64,000 nt of DNA from CAWUIO01 sp963922455 (lineage in GTDB: Bacteria; Bacteroidota; Bacteroidia; Cytophagales; Microscillaceae), in the NCBI GenBank assembly GCA_963922455.1, contig CAWUIO010000019.1:6220-70219 (forward strand). The letters run 5' to 3'. How positions within the stretch are numbered: position 1 is the first letter of the stretch; the number at the start of each line of letters is the position of its first letter. The notes under the pieces were generated by a model that was given only the letters and a program-made list of their open reading frames with translations, searched no databases and had not been told where the DNA came from. This document shows positions 44,124-52,254 of this stretch, in pieces. The position numbers and the translations under genes were made by a program.

Positions 44124-44894
44124 ATGAAGAAGATTATTGGGTGGGTGATCCGGTACATACCCCGGAAATACCTACAGTTGATTAGTCCGCTGGCTCTCCG
44201 AGTGCTGGCCTTGTTTTACCGAGGGAAGATCGTGCAGTGCCCCATTTGCGGATCACAATTTAAAAAGTTTTTGCCTTATGGGCGAGGGCAATTTGCCCGG
44301 GCCAATGCGCTCTGCCCCAATTGCCAGTCTCTGGAGCGGCACCGGTTGCTGTGGCTGTATTTTCAAGCCAAAACCGATTTGCTTCAGGCTCCTAATAAAT
44401 TATTGCATATCGCTCCTGAGGTTTGTTTTATTAAGCCTTTCCGCAAACTGCCCAGCCTAGATTACACCACCGCCGATTTGGAATCTCCCTTGGCCGAGGT
44501 AAAAATGGATGTGCACGAAATACCGTTTGAAGATAATACCTTTGATATCGTCTTGTGTAATCACGTGATGGAGCATGTCCGGGATGATATCCAAGCCATG
44601 CGGGAAATTCGTCGGGTATTGAAGCCTGAGGGCTGGGCCATTATGCAAGTGCCCATGATGAAGGAAGGCTTGGTGGAGACCTTTGAAGATGATTCCATTG
44701 TGAGCCCATCCGAGCGCTTTAAAGTCTATGGACAAGAAGATCATGTTCGTTTGTATGGTTCTGACTATGGGCAAAGGATGGAGAAGGCCGGCTTTGACGT
44801 CTTGGAAGACCCTTTTGTGTTAGAATTGGACCCTGAACTCGTGAAAAAGCACTCCTTGCCCAGCCGGGAAATTATTTATCGCGGCTTCAAATAA
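44124..44894 (+). CDS. Class I SAM methyltransferase with N-terminal zinc ribbon
   Basis: 256 residues. The N-terminal part holds two CxxC pairs (CPICG at ~38; CPNCQ at ~62) around GRGQFARANAL, a probable zinc ribbon. The C-terminal half is a methyltransferase-11 domain: IAPEVCF, DLESPLAEVKMDVHEIPFEDNTFDIVLCNHVMEHV and RRVLKPEGWAIMQVP. Similar proteins appear in glycan or surface-polymer loci. Substrate unknown. A DUF2256 gene follows 13 bp later. Confidence 0.83.
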   Translation: MKKIIGWVIRYIPRKYLQLISPLALRVLALFYRGKIVQCPICGSQFKKFLPYGRGQFARANALCPNCQSLERHRLLWLYFQAKTDLLQAPNKLLHIAPEVCFIKPFRKLPSLDYTTADLESPLAEVKMDVHEIPFEDNTFDIVLCNHVMEHVRDDIQAMREIRRVLKPEGWAIMQVPMMKEGLVETFEDDSIVSPSERFKVYGQEDHVRLYGSDYGQRMEKAGFDVLEDPFVLELDPELVKKHSLPSREIIYRGFK

Positions 44895-44907
44895 AAGCGT
44901 GTGGTAC

Positions 44908-45066
44908 ATGAAGCACACAAAAAAGAAGGGTCTTCCCCAAAAAATATGTCCGGTATGTCAGCGGCCTTTTCATTGGCGAAAAAAGTGGAAAGACTGCTGG
45001 GAGGAAGTAGTCTATTGTAGCGAACGATGCCGACGCAATAAAACAAGTGTTTCAACGGTATCTTGA
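44908..45066 (+). CDS. DUF2256 mini-protein
   Basis: 52 residues. It is a full DUF2256 domain: KICPVCQRPFHWRKKWKDCWEEVVYCSERCRRNK, with two Cys pairs (CPVC and CSERC) forming a probable zinc site and the invariant WRKKW. The family is of unknown function, often found near photolyase-related genes; here the neighbour is a methyltransferase. The gene is easily missed because of its size. MITE copy 2 begins 25 bp after the stop. Confidence 0.88.
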   Translation: MKHTKKKGLPQKICPVCQRPFHWRKKWKDCWEEVVYCSERCRRNKTSVSTVS

Positions 45067-45091
45067 GCATCTTTATAAAAATTTTCACTAA

Positions 45092-45251
45092 GAAACTGTT
45101 TAAATTTAATTGTATGAGCTGCAAAGGCCCATTTTTGGAACCTGATTTCATCAAATTCCTCGCCCATAGCGCTGCTATGCGCTCCTTGTTGATTTCATCA
45201 GAACCCCAAACTGGCCCTTTTCGCCGACAAAAAATAAACTTAAATAGTTTC
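45092..45251. mobile_element. Palindromic MITE, copy 2 (160 bp, complete)
   Basis: GAAACTGTTTAAATTTAA at the left end and its near-complement at the right, flanked by TAA direct repeats (45089-45091 and 45252-45254). It is in reverse orientation to copy 1 and nearly identical over the whole length, including the inner hairpin around GCTATGC/GCGCTCC. It is not coding. It lies 16 bp upstream of the DUF4230 start codon. Confidence 0.88.
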
Positions 45252-45267
45252 TAAAAAGCGTTGTTTT

Positions 45268-45882
45268 ATGGCTTCCCGTTTGGTGTACCCTATAGTCATT
45301 GGAGTATTGGTTTTGGCCGTACTTGCTTTGGCCTTTGTAAATTTTGGCAAGAATTGGTTTAAAGTGGGAGAAGAAAAGACGGTCTCGTATCACGATATCG
45401 TTTTAGAAAAGGTGGAAAAGATGGGAAAACTCGAGTTAGTGAAGTATAGCTTTAGAGATGTCATGGAGCATAAGATTGAGTATGACTACTGGTGGGACTC
45501 CAAGGCTATTTTGATCATCAGTGGGGAAGCGATTGGGTGTATCGATTTAGAAAAAGTAAGCTCCGAAGATATTGTGGAAACCGAAGATACGATGTATGTA
45601 CGATTGCCTGAGCCGGAACTGTGTAATTATAAGATCAATCACCAAGGTTCTCGCATTTATGATACCAAGTCGTATTCTATGGATAAAACCAAATTAATCG
45701 GGGAAGCATTTAAAGAAGCCGAAAAACAAATCAAACGGACCGCTTTACAGTCGGATATTTTGGCCCAAGCCCGCAGGAATGGAGAACAAATTTTAAGGCC
45801 CTTGTTTCAAGAATTATCCGGGAAAGTAGTGCGTTTTTCCTACGCACCTGCTTCCACCGGAGAGTCATTTCCCAAAGAGTGA
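45268..45882 (+). CDS. DUF4230 membrane-anchored protein
   Basis: 204 residues: one N-terminal membrane helix (residues 6-25), then the DUF4230 domain (VEKMGKLELVKYSFRDVMEHKIEYDYWWDSKAILIISGEAIGCIDLEKV; VRLPEPELCNYKINHQGSRIYDTKSY) and a C-terminal helix with EAFKEAEKQIKRTAL. Function unknown. The MITE ends 14 bp before its ATG, so its promoter must lie within or across that insertion. Confidence 0.85.
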   Translation: MASRLVYPIVIGVLVLAVLALAFVNFGKNWFKVGEEKTVSYHDIVLEKVEKMGKLELVKYSFRDVMEHKIEYDYWWDSKAILIISGEAIGCIDLEKVSSEDIVETEDTMYVRLPEPELCNYKINHQGSRIYDTKSYSMDKTKLIGEAFKEAEKQIKRTALQSDILAQARRNGEQILRPLFQELSGKVVRFSYAPASTGESFPKE

Positions 45883-45888
45883 TACACC

Positions 45889-45954
45889 TCCCGGCTTGTC
45901 CTTAAACTAAAATTTACTACATAAGAAGGATAGAGGAAGGACAGGGGGCCGGGA
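45889..45954. other. Interrupted inverted repeat between convergent genes
   Basis: TCCCGGC + GTCCTT (45889-45903) pair with AAGGAC + GCCGGGA (45937-45954) across a 33-nt loop. No T-run follows on either strand, so it is not a simple terminator, although its place between convergent genes suggests a bidirectional end-of-transcript structure. It lacks the three-helix core but has a similar loop length. Confidence 0.55.
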
Positions 45955-45965
45955 AGAAAAAGCAA

Positions 45966-46346
45966 TTATAGACTAGCCCCCTTGGGCCGATCTTTATTCA
46001 AAGATTTTGCCCGTTCGTTCTTTTTGCTAGCTTCTTCCCAGCAACGAACGGCAATTTCAACGGTATCCAATTTCTTCTTAGAAGTGATATTTTGAAACTT
46101 ACCCGCTTTTCTACGGCCTACTTTCTTTTTGATAGACTCGCTTACGGATTTGTATCCTAATTCTTTCAACTTCATAGAAATTTTTAAAAGAAGGTCGCCA
46201 ATTTTCTGGTCATTTTCTTCACGCACCAATTGGTGTTTATAATGAATTAAATTTCCCAGAATCATGCTAAATTCTTTGGTGCCCGGCTTGCGTACATCGC
46301 CGGGATAATACTTTCTTTTTTTGGTGAGCATTTGATTTTCTGTCAT
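45966..46346 (-). CDS. Small basic protein of unknown function
   Basis: 126 residues, no signal peptide or membrane segment, strongly basic (for example TKKRKYYPGD, SIKKKVGRRKAGKFQ, TSKKKLDTVEIAVRCWEEASKKNERAKSLNKD). Helical composition suggests a nucleic-acid or ribosome-associated protein, but I do not recognise a family. It is the only gene of a minus-strand unit next to a gene-poor 610 bp region. Confidence 0.6.
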   Translation of the reverse strand: MTENQMLTKKRKYYPGDVRKPGTKEFSMILGNLIHYKHQLVREENDQKIGDLLLKISMKLKELGYKSVSESIKKKVGRRKAGKFQNITSKKKLDTVEIAVRCWEEASKKNERAKSLNKDRPKGASL

Positions 46347-46956
46347 TTCTCGGAGGAATTAATGGTGTCTTAAATAATGGTAACAAACTACAATTTCTTA
46401 ACTTTTGGCCAACGGAAATATTCCGGACCAGAAGCATAGCAGGTTATAAAAACGCAGTGTTGATGATAGTAAAAGAAAATGGAAGCTAAATTAAACTAGA
46501 ACCATTTCTTGTTGTTGAAGAGTTTGTGTCAATACTCGGGATATGACTATTGCGTACAAATTAATTAAATTTTACAATGAATGTCGAATATTTTCTCAAA
46601 AAAAAGCCTTAAATAATAAGCTTTCTTGGGTAAAATATCCCATAATTCCGAGGCTGGGTAGGAATGGCTACCTATGACATTACTTGTAATTTTCTGATTT
46701 TCAACACTTTAAAAAAAATGCGAATTCAAGATAAATTACCCGTTTGAAATGTCATTGCAAAGACTTGTGTGCCTGCACATACCCCGTTAGGGATGGAACG
46801 GCCTGTTTGAGCCCGCCGCTGGATGGCGGGTCTGGCCGGCGAGTAGTGACAGCCCGACCTGCGGGCAAGACACTTTATACAACAACTAAACAAGGATACG
46901 CAGGGAAGCCCCAAGGGTTATGACAGGGGGTGTAAGGGAAAAGGCAAAATGTAGAA
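46347..46956. other. 610 bp gene-poor region with element copy h
   Basis: The part up to 46785 is A+T-rich with no gene. Copy h occupies 46786-46912. A 62-codon minus-strand frame (46726-46914) is only a translation of the element. The promoter of the small basic protein gene must lie near 46350-46420. Confidence 0.5.
46786..46912 (+). repeat. Three-helix element copy h (class I, left arm degraded)
   Basis: 127 bp. The left outer arm reads CCGTT in place of GGCTT, so only the inner part of the outer stem remains with AAGCC. The inner arm GGGATGGAACGGC/GAGTAGTGACAGCCC is the A-T version. The third stem CCTGCG (46858-46863) pairs with CGCAGG (46899-46904), closing a 35-nt loop. Inner hairpin CCCGCC/GGCGGG is perfect. 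Confidence 0.85.
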
Positions 46957-47556
46957 TTAAATGACAATACAGCCTTCTTTTGGCTCACCGTATGCCTCAT
47001 GTATTTTGTTTAAATACCTTTGGGCAGCGATAAGAGCTAGGATAGCGTCTACTTCGTGCCAAGAATTAAGGGTTTGACTAAGATTCCATTCGGGCATGCC
47101 GCTAAAAATCACTTCCGTAATTTTTGGTATAAACTTCGTAGACTTCTTATATTCAAGAGGTGATAGGGCCAATCTTTTGGCTTGTTGTGCCGGATAGGTT
47201 TCAATAAAAGCCATGGGATGGAGCTCATGTTTTAATTTCATCGCCCGTGCGGTAAGCCCCCCTAAAAACATGGGAGACATCGCGTTTAATTGCCGGTCGC
47301 CTTCTCGGAAGAAAAAGTCAGCCTGGGTCTGTGGAGCATGGGCTAGCTCTTGTTTGTATACTTTGGGTAAAGAAAGGGGCGCATCCAGGGCGATGAGCTG
47401 AGGCGCTTGTTGTTGCACCTGTTGTTTTATAAAAGCATCGGCATCTTGTTTTTTGACCGAAGTATGTACGCTAAGGGCCGAGTGGGCCGTATTCCACGAA
47501 GCGATGGCCGTGGTGCCAGCCATTTTACTGCCGTAGTCAATCCCCCAAACAATCAT
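46957..47556 (-). CDS. DUF429 protein (RNase H-like fold)
   Basis: 199 residues. It starts with IVWGIDYGSKMAGTTAIA, an RNase H-fold first strand with Asp, then LIALDAPLSLP (second Asp), AMSPMFLGGLTARAMKLK and HEVDAILALIAAQRYL (third acid). The pattern fits DUF429 predicted nucleases; the acidic residues needed for metal catalysis are present. Biological role unknown. Confidence 0.78.
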   Translation of the reverse strand: MIVWGIDYGSKMAGTTAIASWNTAHSALSVHTSVKKQDADAFIKQQVQQQAPQLIALDAPLSLPKVYKQELAHAPQTQADFFFREGDRQLNAMSPMFLGGLTARAMKLKHELHPMAFIETYPAQQAKRLALSPLEYKKSTKFIPKITEVIFSGMPEWNLSQTLNSWHEVDAILALIAAQRYLNKIHEAYGEPKEGCIVI

Positions 47557-47616
47557 AAGTGGTGTATTTTTAAAAATGCATAAGGAAAAATTCGCTTTTC
47601 TGTCTAACTTGCTGCT

Positions 47617-48966
47617 ATGAAAATGCGCGAAGACAGCCTATCTACTCGAGCTTGGTGGCTACATCCCTTGGTTTTGGCTATTGCCGGAGGACTTCTTTTG
47701 GCTGCTTCTTTTTCCTTTTTTCCATTCATACTACTAATTGCCCTCCTTCCTTGTTTTGAACTGGAGTATCAGCTCAAAGAAAAACGCCATACCCTAAGCT
47801 TTGGGGCCTTGATTTTTTTGTCGATGCTGCTTTTTAATGCTATGGGCTTAAGGCTTAGCCTGCAAGCAAACCTCACCGTCGGGATGATCCTGGTCGCCTC
47901 ACAAGCTTTGGCCATGACCCTGCCTTTTCTGTTATACCGGGTTACCAAAAATGTGATCAACGAAGCCTATGGCTTTTTCTCCTTTGCCTTGTATTGGTTG
48001 AGTTTTGAGTACCTCAATTTGCATAGTGCTTACGGATGGCCTCATTTGGTTTGGGGGAATGTTTGGGTAGATTACCCCGCTTGGGTACAATGGTATGAAG
48101 TTACCGGCGTATTGGGCGGCACCTTGTGGGTTCTTTGCACGAATATTTGGATTTACCTCGCCTTGCGGAGTTATTTCCCCATTTCGCGGCGGGCTTTTGG
48201 ATTGTATGCGGCCTTGGTGTTTGCCATTGTCTTTGTGTATTCTTTGTATTTGCGGCCAAGTTTAGACAAGGATAGCCATCAATTTTCTATTCATAGCCCA
48301 AACCTACGAGATTTGCCCGAGGGATTGGGGAAAATTGCCGAATCTACTGAACCCCGGGCAGTTCTAATTAAAAACCACGAGTCAGACTCCGATTCTGCTG
48401 CTAAGTCAGCTATCACCGAAAGTTGGTATCTTTTTCAAGGCAATATTCCATCAGACACATTCTATTTTTTTCAAACTGGGGCAAGTATGATATCTAAGGA
48501 AGCTATATTTATACCCAGGACAAACGCTCTCCTACAGCAATACGGCACAAGGGGCAATGCCCAAAGTAGCGTATATGATGCTGCTAGCCTTTTACGAGGA
48601 CGTCTTCCTGGTTTACAAGGAGAAGATCCAGATTGTTACCTGTACGCAGAGATCTTAGACGATAATTTATTAGGTAGTCAAGACATACTTTATGCATTGG
48701 CTACGTTTAGGGCCTTAGAAACCCGAAGATATATCCTGGTTTCTTTTAGAGATGGAAGCTGTCAACTGGTAGATCCACAGGGCAAGTCCCGCTTTATTGA
48801 CTATAGGCCAGGCAATGTACTATTTGAAGGCCCTTACCCTCCCAACCGCACCACCCTCTACGCACTCCACGGGGATTATATTGGTCGTCTAGCTTGGTTT
48901 TTGGCCATTGCTTTATTCCTTTCTGGTTTAGTACGGCAGAAGACTCGCCGAAAGCCGGCCCAGTAA
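47617..48966 (+). CDS. Degenerate apolipoprotein N-acyltransferase (Lnt) paralogue
   Basis: 449 residues against about 500-550 for working Lnt. The membrane half is well kept (FEYLNLHSAYGWPHLVWGNVWVDYPAWVQWYEVTGVLGGTLW), as is the closing part (FRALETRRYILVS...LHGDYIGRLAWFLA). Between them the nitrilase domain is short: the region expected to hold the catalytic Lys reads QQYGTRGN, the SNDAWFG-like strand is missing, and the Cys lies in DPDCYLYAEIL. Loss of N-acylation activity is my inference. It might serve as a regulator or an altered acyltransferase. Confidence 0.75.
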   Translation: MKMREDSLSTRAWWLHPLVLAIAGGLLLAASFSFFPFILLIALLPCFELEYQLKEKRHTLSFGALIFLSMLLFNAMGLRLSLQANLTVGMILVASQALAMTLPFLLYRVTKNVINEAYGFFSFALYWLSFEYLNLHSAYGWPHLVWGNVWVDYPAWVQWYEVTGVLGGTLWVLCTNIWIYLALRSYFPISRRAFGLYAALVFAIVFVYSLYLRPSLDKDSHQFSIHSPNLRDLPEGLGKIAESTEPRAVLIKNHESDSDSAAKSAITESWYLFQGNIPSDTFYFFQTGASMISKEAIFIPRTNALLQQYGTRGNAQSSVYDAASLLRGRLPGLQGEDPDCYLYAEILDDNLLGSQDILYALATFRALETRRYILVSFRDGSCQLVDPQGKSRFIDYRPGNVLFEGPYPPNRTTLYALHGDYIGRLAWFLAIALFLSGLVRQKTRRKPAQ

Positions 48967-49107
48967 GCCTGGGTTTACCAATTAATTCTGCCTATTTCCC
49001 AGAATCTGATGAGGGTCATTTTATTTAGGGGGATAATTATCTAATTTGGGGTATGACTAAGAGACTCAACACAGGAGTCTGAAACGTATCCAGCAAATTT
49101 TGAGACT

Positions 49108-49971
49108 ATGCCCTTACACCATCTCCGTGATATCAGCTTATATTATGAACGAAGTGGAAAAGGAGAACCCCTTCTGTTCGTCCACGGCTTGGGGGCCAGC
49201 ACCTGGACTTGGGAATCTCAGGTAAATTATTTTTCTGCCAACTTTGACGTGTGGGTGCCCGATTTGCGGGGGCATGGACAGTCTAGTAAGCCCAATGGGC
49301 CTTATTCTATGGAGCTTTTTGCCCAAGACCTCATCCAGTTCATTCAGGACAATATGGACCAAGCCCCCCACATTATTGGCTTATCCATGGGAGGGATTGT
49401 CGCTTTCGAAATGGTAAAAAATGCCCCTGAGCTGGTCAAAAGCTTGGTCATCGTTAACTCCGGGCCAGAGATACAACTCGATAGCTGGTTTTACCAGATG
49501 TTACTAGGGCAAAGAGAATGGTATATGATGTGGCTGAGTATGGAATCATTTGCCCGTAACCTGGCCTATCGTCTATTCCCCGAAACCTCGCAAAGCGAAA
49601 TCCGAAACCGGTTTATCCATCACTGGTCAAAAAACGATAAAAAAGCCTATCGGGCTTCGTTTAGGGCGATGACCGATTGGCGCGGGGGCAACAATCCATC
49701 CGTGATTCACTGTCCTACTTTATTTATCAGCACCCCCAATGATTATACTCCAGTCGCTTTAAAAGAAGATTACATTCGCCGCATGCCCCGGGGGCAGTTG
49801 CAATTAATTCAAGATTCTCGTCACATAACTCCCTTAGATCAGCCTGATGCTTTCAACCGGGTACTCCTTGATTTTCTTCAAGAAGTAGAAGTTTGGGATT
49901 GGGCCCAAAAAAACCACGCCCTCGTACCCGATGATCTTGCCAAACTGGATAAAGCCTTATTGGGCCTTTAA
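49108..49971 (+). CDS. Alpha/beta hydrolase
   Basis: 287 residues. HGLGASTWTWE near residue 26, nucleophile elbow GLSMGGIVAFEM (Ser about 95), acid in FISTPNDYTPV and His in DSRHITPLD, so the triad is present. There is no signal peptide. It resembles lysophospholipase/esterase-type hydrolases (MhpC-like) but the substrate is unknown. It converges on the membrane gene at 50115 with copy i between. Confidence 0.87.
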   Translation: MPLHHLRDISLYYERSGKGEPLLFVHGLGASTWTWESQVNYFSANFDVWVPDLRGHGQSSKPNGPYSMELFAQDLIQFIQDNMDQAPHIIGLSMGGIVAFEMVKNAPELVKSLVIVNSGPEIQLDSWFYQMLLGQREWYMMWLSMESFARNLAYRLFPETSQSEIRNRFIHHWSKNDKKAYRASFRAMTDWRGGNNPSVIHCPTLFISTPNDYTPVALKEDYIRRMPRGQLQLIQDSRHITPLDQPDAFNRVLLDFLQEVEVWDWAQKNHALVPDDLAKLDKALLGL

Positions 49972-50012
49972 GTTCTAATGCAGAGGGTAGATTTTTTTTA
50001 AGAAAGTTTTCA

Positions 50013-50141
50013 GGGGCTTCCCCGCTTTATGTAGAGCGGAGTCCCAAGAGAAAAAGTGCCTGCGCGGGTCGGGCTCTCGCTACTCGCCGGCCTTCCCACA
50101 ATCCAGCGGCGGGCTCAAACAGGCCGCTCCATCCCTAAGCC
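50013..50141 (-). repeat. Three-helix element copy i (class I)
   Basis: 129 bp read from 50141. Outer arms GGCTT/AAGCC; inner arm GGGATGGAGCGGC with GAGTAGCGAGAGCCC (G-C at the covarying pair, but G-G at the neighbouring site). Third stem CCCGC (50021-50025) with GCGGG (50064-50068), 5 bp, closing a 38-nt loop, the weakest of the set. Its first bases encode the last codons and stop of the 50115-51509 gene. Confidence 0.85.
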
Positions 50142-51509
50142 AAAGGACCGCCAATTTTTACCAATTTTGCGTAATAAGGGTTCCCAGGAGGAGGTGAACG
50201 GAATAGCCAAGAGATAGTTTAAAAACAATTGGCCAGCTACCTTGTAGCGATGTAAACTACCCAGGTTAGGAGTACTCAGGGCCAATAAGACATACAAAAT
50301 GATAATAAAAAGGGCTGTACTGAGCACTAATCCCCTACTTTGGGTAAAAGCAGGAATTTTGAATTTTATTCCTTTTCTCCAGAGCCAATAGCCAGCGTAG
50401 AGCAGGGCCAAACAGATTCCTAGGTTTTCCAAAGCAGCGCATAACTTTAATTTGCTATCTCCTGCTTCCCCAATAAAGGGGCGAAATAAAGCAGAAAATA
50501 ATGCCAGGGGGCTGTTGAGAAATACATTCAAACCGTAGGCATAGGAGTTTAAATTAATAAACCCTGGCATGCCAAAGGTATTGTAATGAATGAGGTCCTC
50601 GGGAAGAGATTGCTGGTATATCATATTATGATTGTATAAGATAGCCTTAATCAAATACGTTAATTGGAGGGTGCGGTGTAGTTGGGTAGCTCCGAGGGTA
50701 AGAATCAGAAAAACAACCAGGTAAAAGAGCCAAGCTCTCCCAGGAGGAGTCGTTTTCGTGGCCAGTTTCTCCTGGTAATACCAAGTAAAGACAAATGAAA
50801 ACAAGCATGGCAGGAAGGCGGCTAGGTAGTAAAACTTGAGTTGCAGTAAAATATATCCGTAAAGGATTAAACCGAATCCCTGCCAAAGGCTATCTTGAAT
50901 GCTTAGTGAACCTTTTTCCAGCAATTTTAAAAAAGGCATAAGCATACCGCAAAGCGCCACCACGGCTATAGTTTCCTTAAAATATCCAGACGTCCAAAAT
51001 TGGCTGGAAGGGAACAATAAAAAAGCGCCCAAGGCAGCAAAATAGGTTTTCGGATATAGGCGTACCAATTGATTAGCCAAGCGCCAGAGGTATATAAAGC
51101 TGAGCAAGGATAAAAGAAAACTGGCCACCCAAAAATTTTTAAAACTTATCAGGTTTACTACGCTGACTAGTTTAACCATAAAAAAAGCCCGGGGCTGTTC
51201 CCACAAATTACCTGAGTAAAATCCAGATATAGGGTAAAACGTATCCCTCCATAAGAGATCCAGGTAAGACCAAGGAGAAGCATACGCTAAATCTACTAAG
51301 CGGTTTGCATCATGAAAGTAGTTAATTATGTCCCCCCTACCCCCGTAATAATAGATAAATACCCAGCCCTGTATGCCAGTTAATACTAACTTAAATAGCA
51401 AGGCAGGTAAAATGAATCCATAAAGTACCTGTCCTACTTGCGCTCTTTTAAATAAAAAGTATGTAACTAAAAAGAGGCTAGTCGGTATTATAGAAGTAAT
51501 GAAAGTCAA
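50115..51509 (-). CDS. Polytopic membrane protein of unknown function
   Basis: 464 residues with about twelve hydrophobic segments, aromatic-rich. The region GFYSGNLWEQPRAFF and the spacing of loops recall membrane glycosyltransferase- or polysaccharide-related permeases, but no diagnostic motif is present. The final residues GLGMERPV and the TGA stop are read from element copy i, so the natural C-terminus was probably changed by the element's arrival. A response-regulator gene follows upstream on the same strand. Confidence 0.7.
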   Translation of the reverse strand: MTFITSIIPTSLFLVTYFLFKRAQVGQVLYGFILPALLFKLVLTGIQGWVFIYYYGGRGDIINYFHDANRLVDLAYASPWSYLDLLWRDTFYPISGFYSGNLWEQPRAFFMVKLVSVVNLISFKNFWVASFLLSLLSFIYLWRLANQLVRLYPKTYFAALGAFLLFPSSQFWTSGYFKETIAVVALCGMLMPFLKLLEKGSLSIQDSLWQGFGLILYGYILLQLKFYYLAAFLPCLFSFVFTWYYQEKLATKTTPPGRAWLFYLVVFLILTLGATQLHRTLQLTYLIKAILYNHNMIYQQSLPEDLIHYNTFGMPGFINLNSYAYGLNVFLNSPLALFSALFRPFIGEAGDSKLKLCAALENLGICLALLYAGYWLWRKGIKFKIPAFTQSRGLVLSTALFIIILYVLLALSTPNLGSLHRYKVAGQLFLNYLLAIPFTSSWEPLLRKIGKNWRSFGLGMERPV

Positions 51510-51549
51510 ATGAAAAAAATTAGCGAGGGTTAATTGCTAAAAAAGAGGT

Positions 51550-51966
51550 TTATACTTCCTCCATTAAAAGAGCTTGAATTTCTTGTAAAGACTTTTCGGT
51601 AAGAGGTTTGGTGATAAACTTAATCACGTATTCATTATCTACAATCTTGGCGATATCTCGTTTATTATTAGAACTCGAAAGGATGATCACCTTACACTTC
51701 TCCTTGATAGGGTCTGGGAACATTTCAAACTCAAACAAAAAAACAAAACCATCAACGATGGGCATGTTAATATCCAGAAAAATTACATCTGGCAATTGGC
51801 TCGGATTATCTTTGGCTTGCTCAAGGTATTCTAATGCACTCTTACCCGAGTTTCTGATTTCAACCCGCTTGGCAAATTTTGTGATCTCAATGATTCTTTT
51901 GCTTATGAAATTGTCTGTGTCGTTATCGTCTACCAATAGAACCAGATCAACACTTTTATGAGACAT
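51550..51966 (-). CDS. Single-domain response regulator (CheY-like)
   Basis: 138 residues, one receiver domain and nothing else. VLLVDDNDTDNFISKRII supplies the acidic pair, PDVIFLDINMPIVDGFVF the phosphoacceptor Asp, KVIILSSSNNKRDI the Thr/Ser, and VIKFITKPLTEKSL the conserved Lys. Such REC-only proteins relay phosphate between kinases or to motility parts. No kinase is adjacent. It lies 40 bp before the membrane gene at 50115 and is probably cotranscribed. Confidence 0.92.
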   Translation of the reverse strand: MSHKSVDLVLLVDDNDTDNFISKRIIEITKFAKRVEIRNSGKSALEYLEQAKDNPSQLPDVIFLDINMPIVDGFVFLFEFEMFPDPIKEKCKVIILSSSNNKRDIAKIVDNEYVIKFITKPLTEKSLQEIQALLMEEV

Positions 51967-52203
51967 CGTAAACGAATTTAAGTTTATTGTCCTAAAATAG
52001 GAACTTGAAGTAATTATTCAAGCTATAAATTGTGCTATAACACAAATTTATAACTTTATTTCAAAAAAAAATACGCATAAATGGTGCATAAGGCCCTAGG
52101 TAATGTATTGATAATATTTACACAATATATTCATTTTTATCCCAAATCACATAAGGAATACCTTAAAAAAAGTACACGAATCTTAAATAAATTAAATAGA
52201 TAT

Positions 52204-52225
52204 CCGTACATGTAAGCGTGTACGG
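52204..52225. promoter_or_regulatory. Small palindrome upstream of the TPR-CHAT gene
   Basis: CCGTACA (52204-52210) and TGTACGG (52219-52225) are perfect 7-bp inverted halves with an 8-nt spacer, 29 bp before the TPR-CHAT start. It could be an operator or a leader hairpin. It has no T-run. Confidence 0.35.
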
Positions 52226-52254
52226 GTTACTAGCATACCCAAAACTTTGACCCT

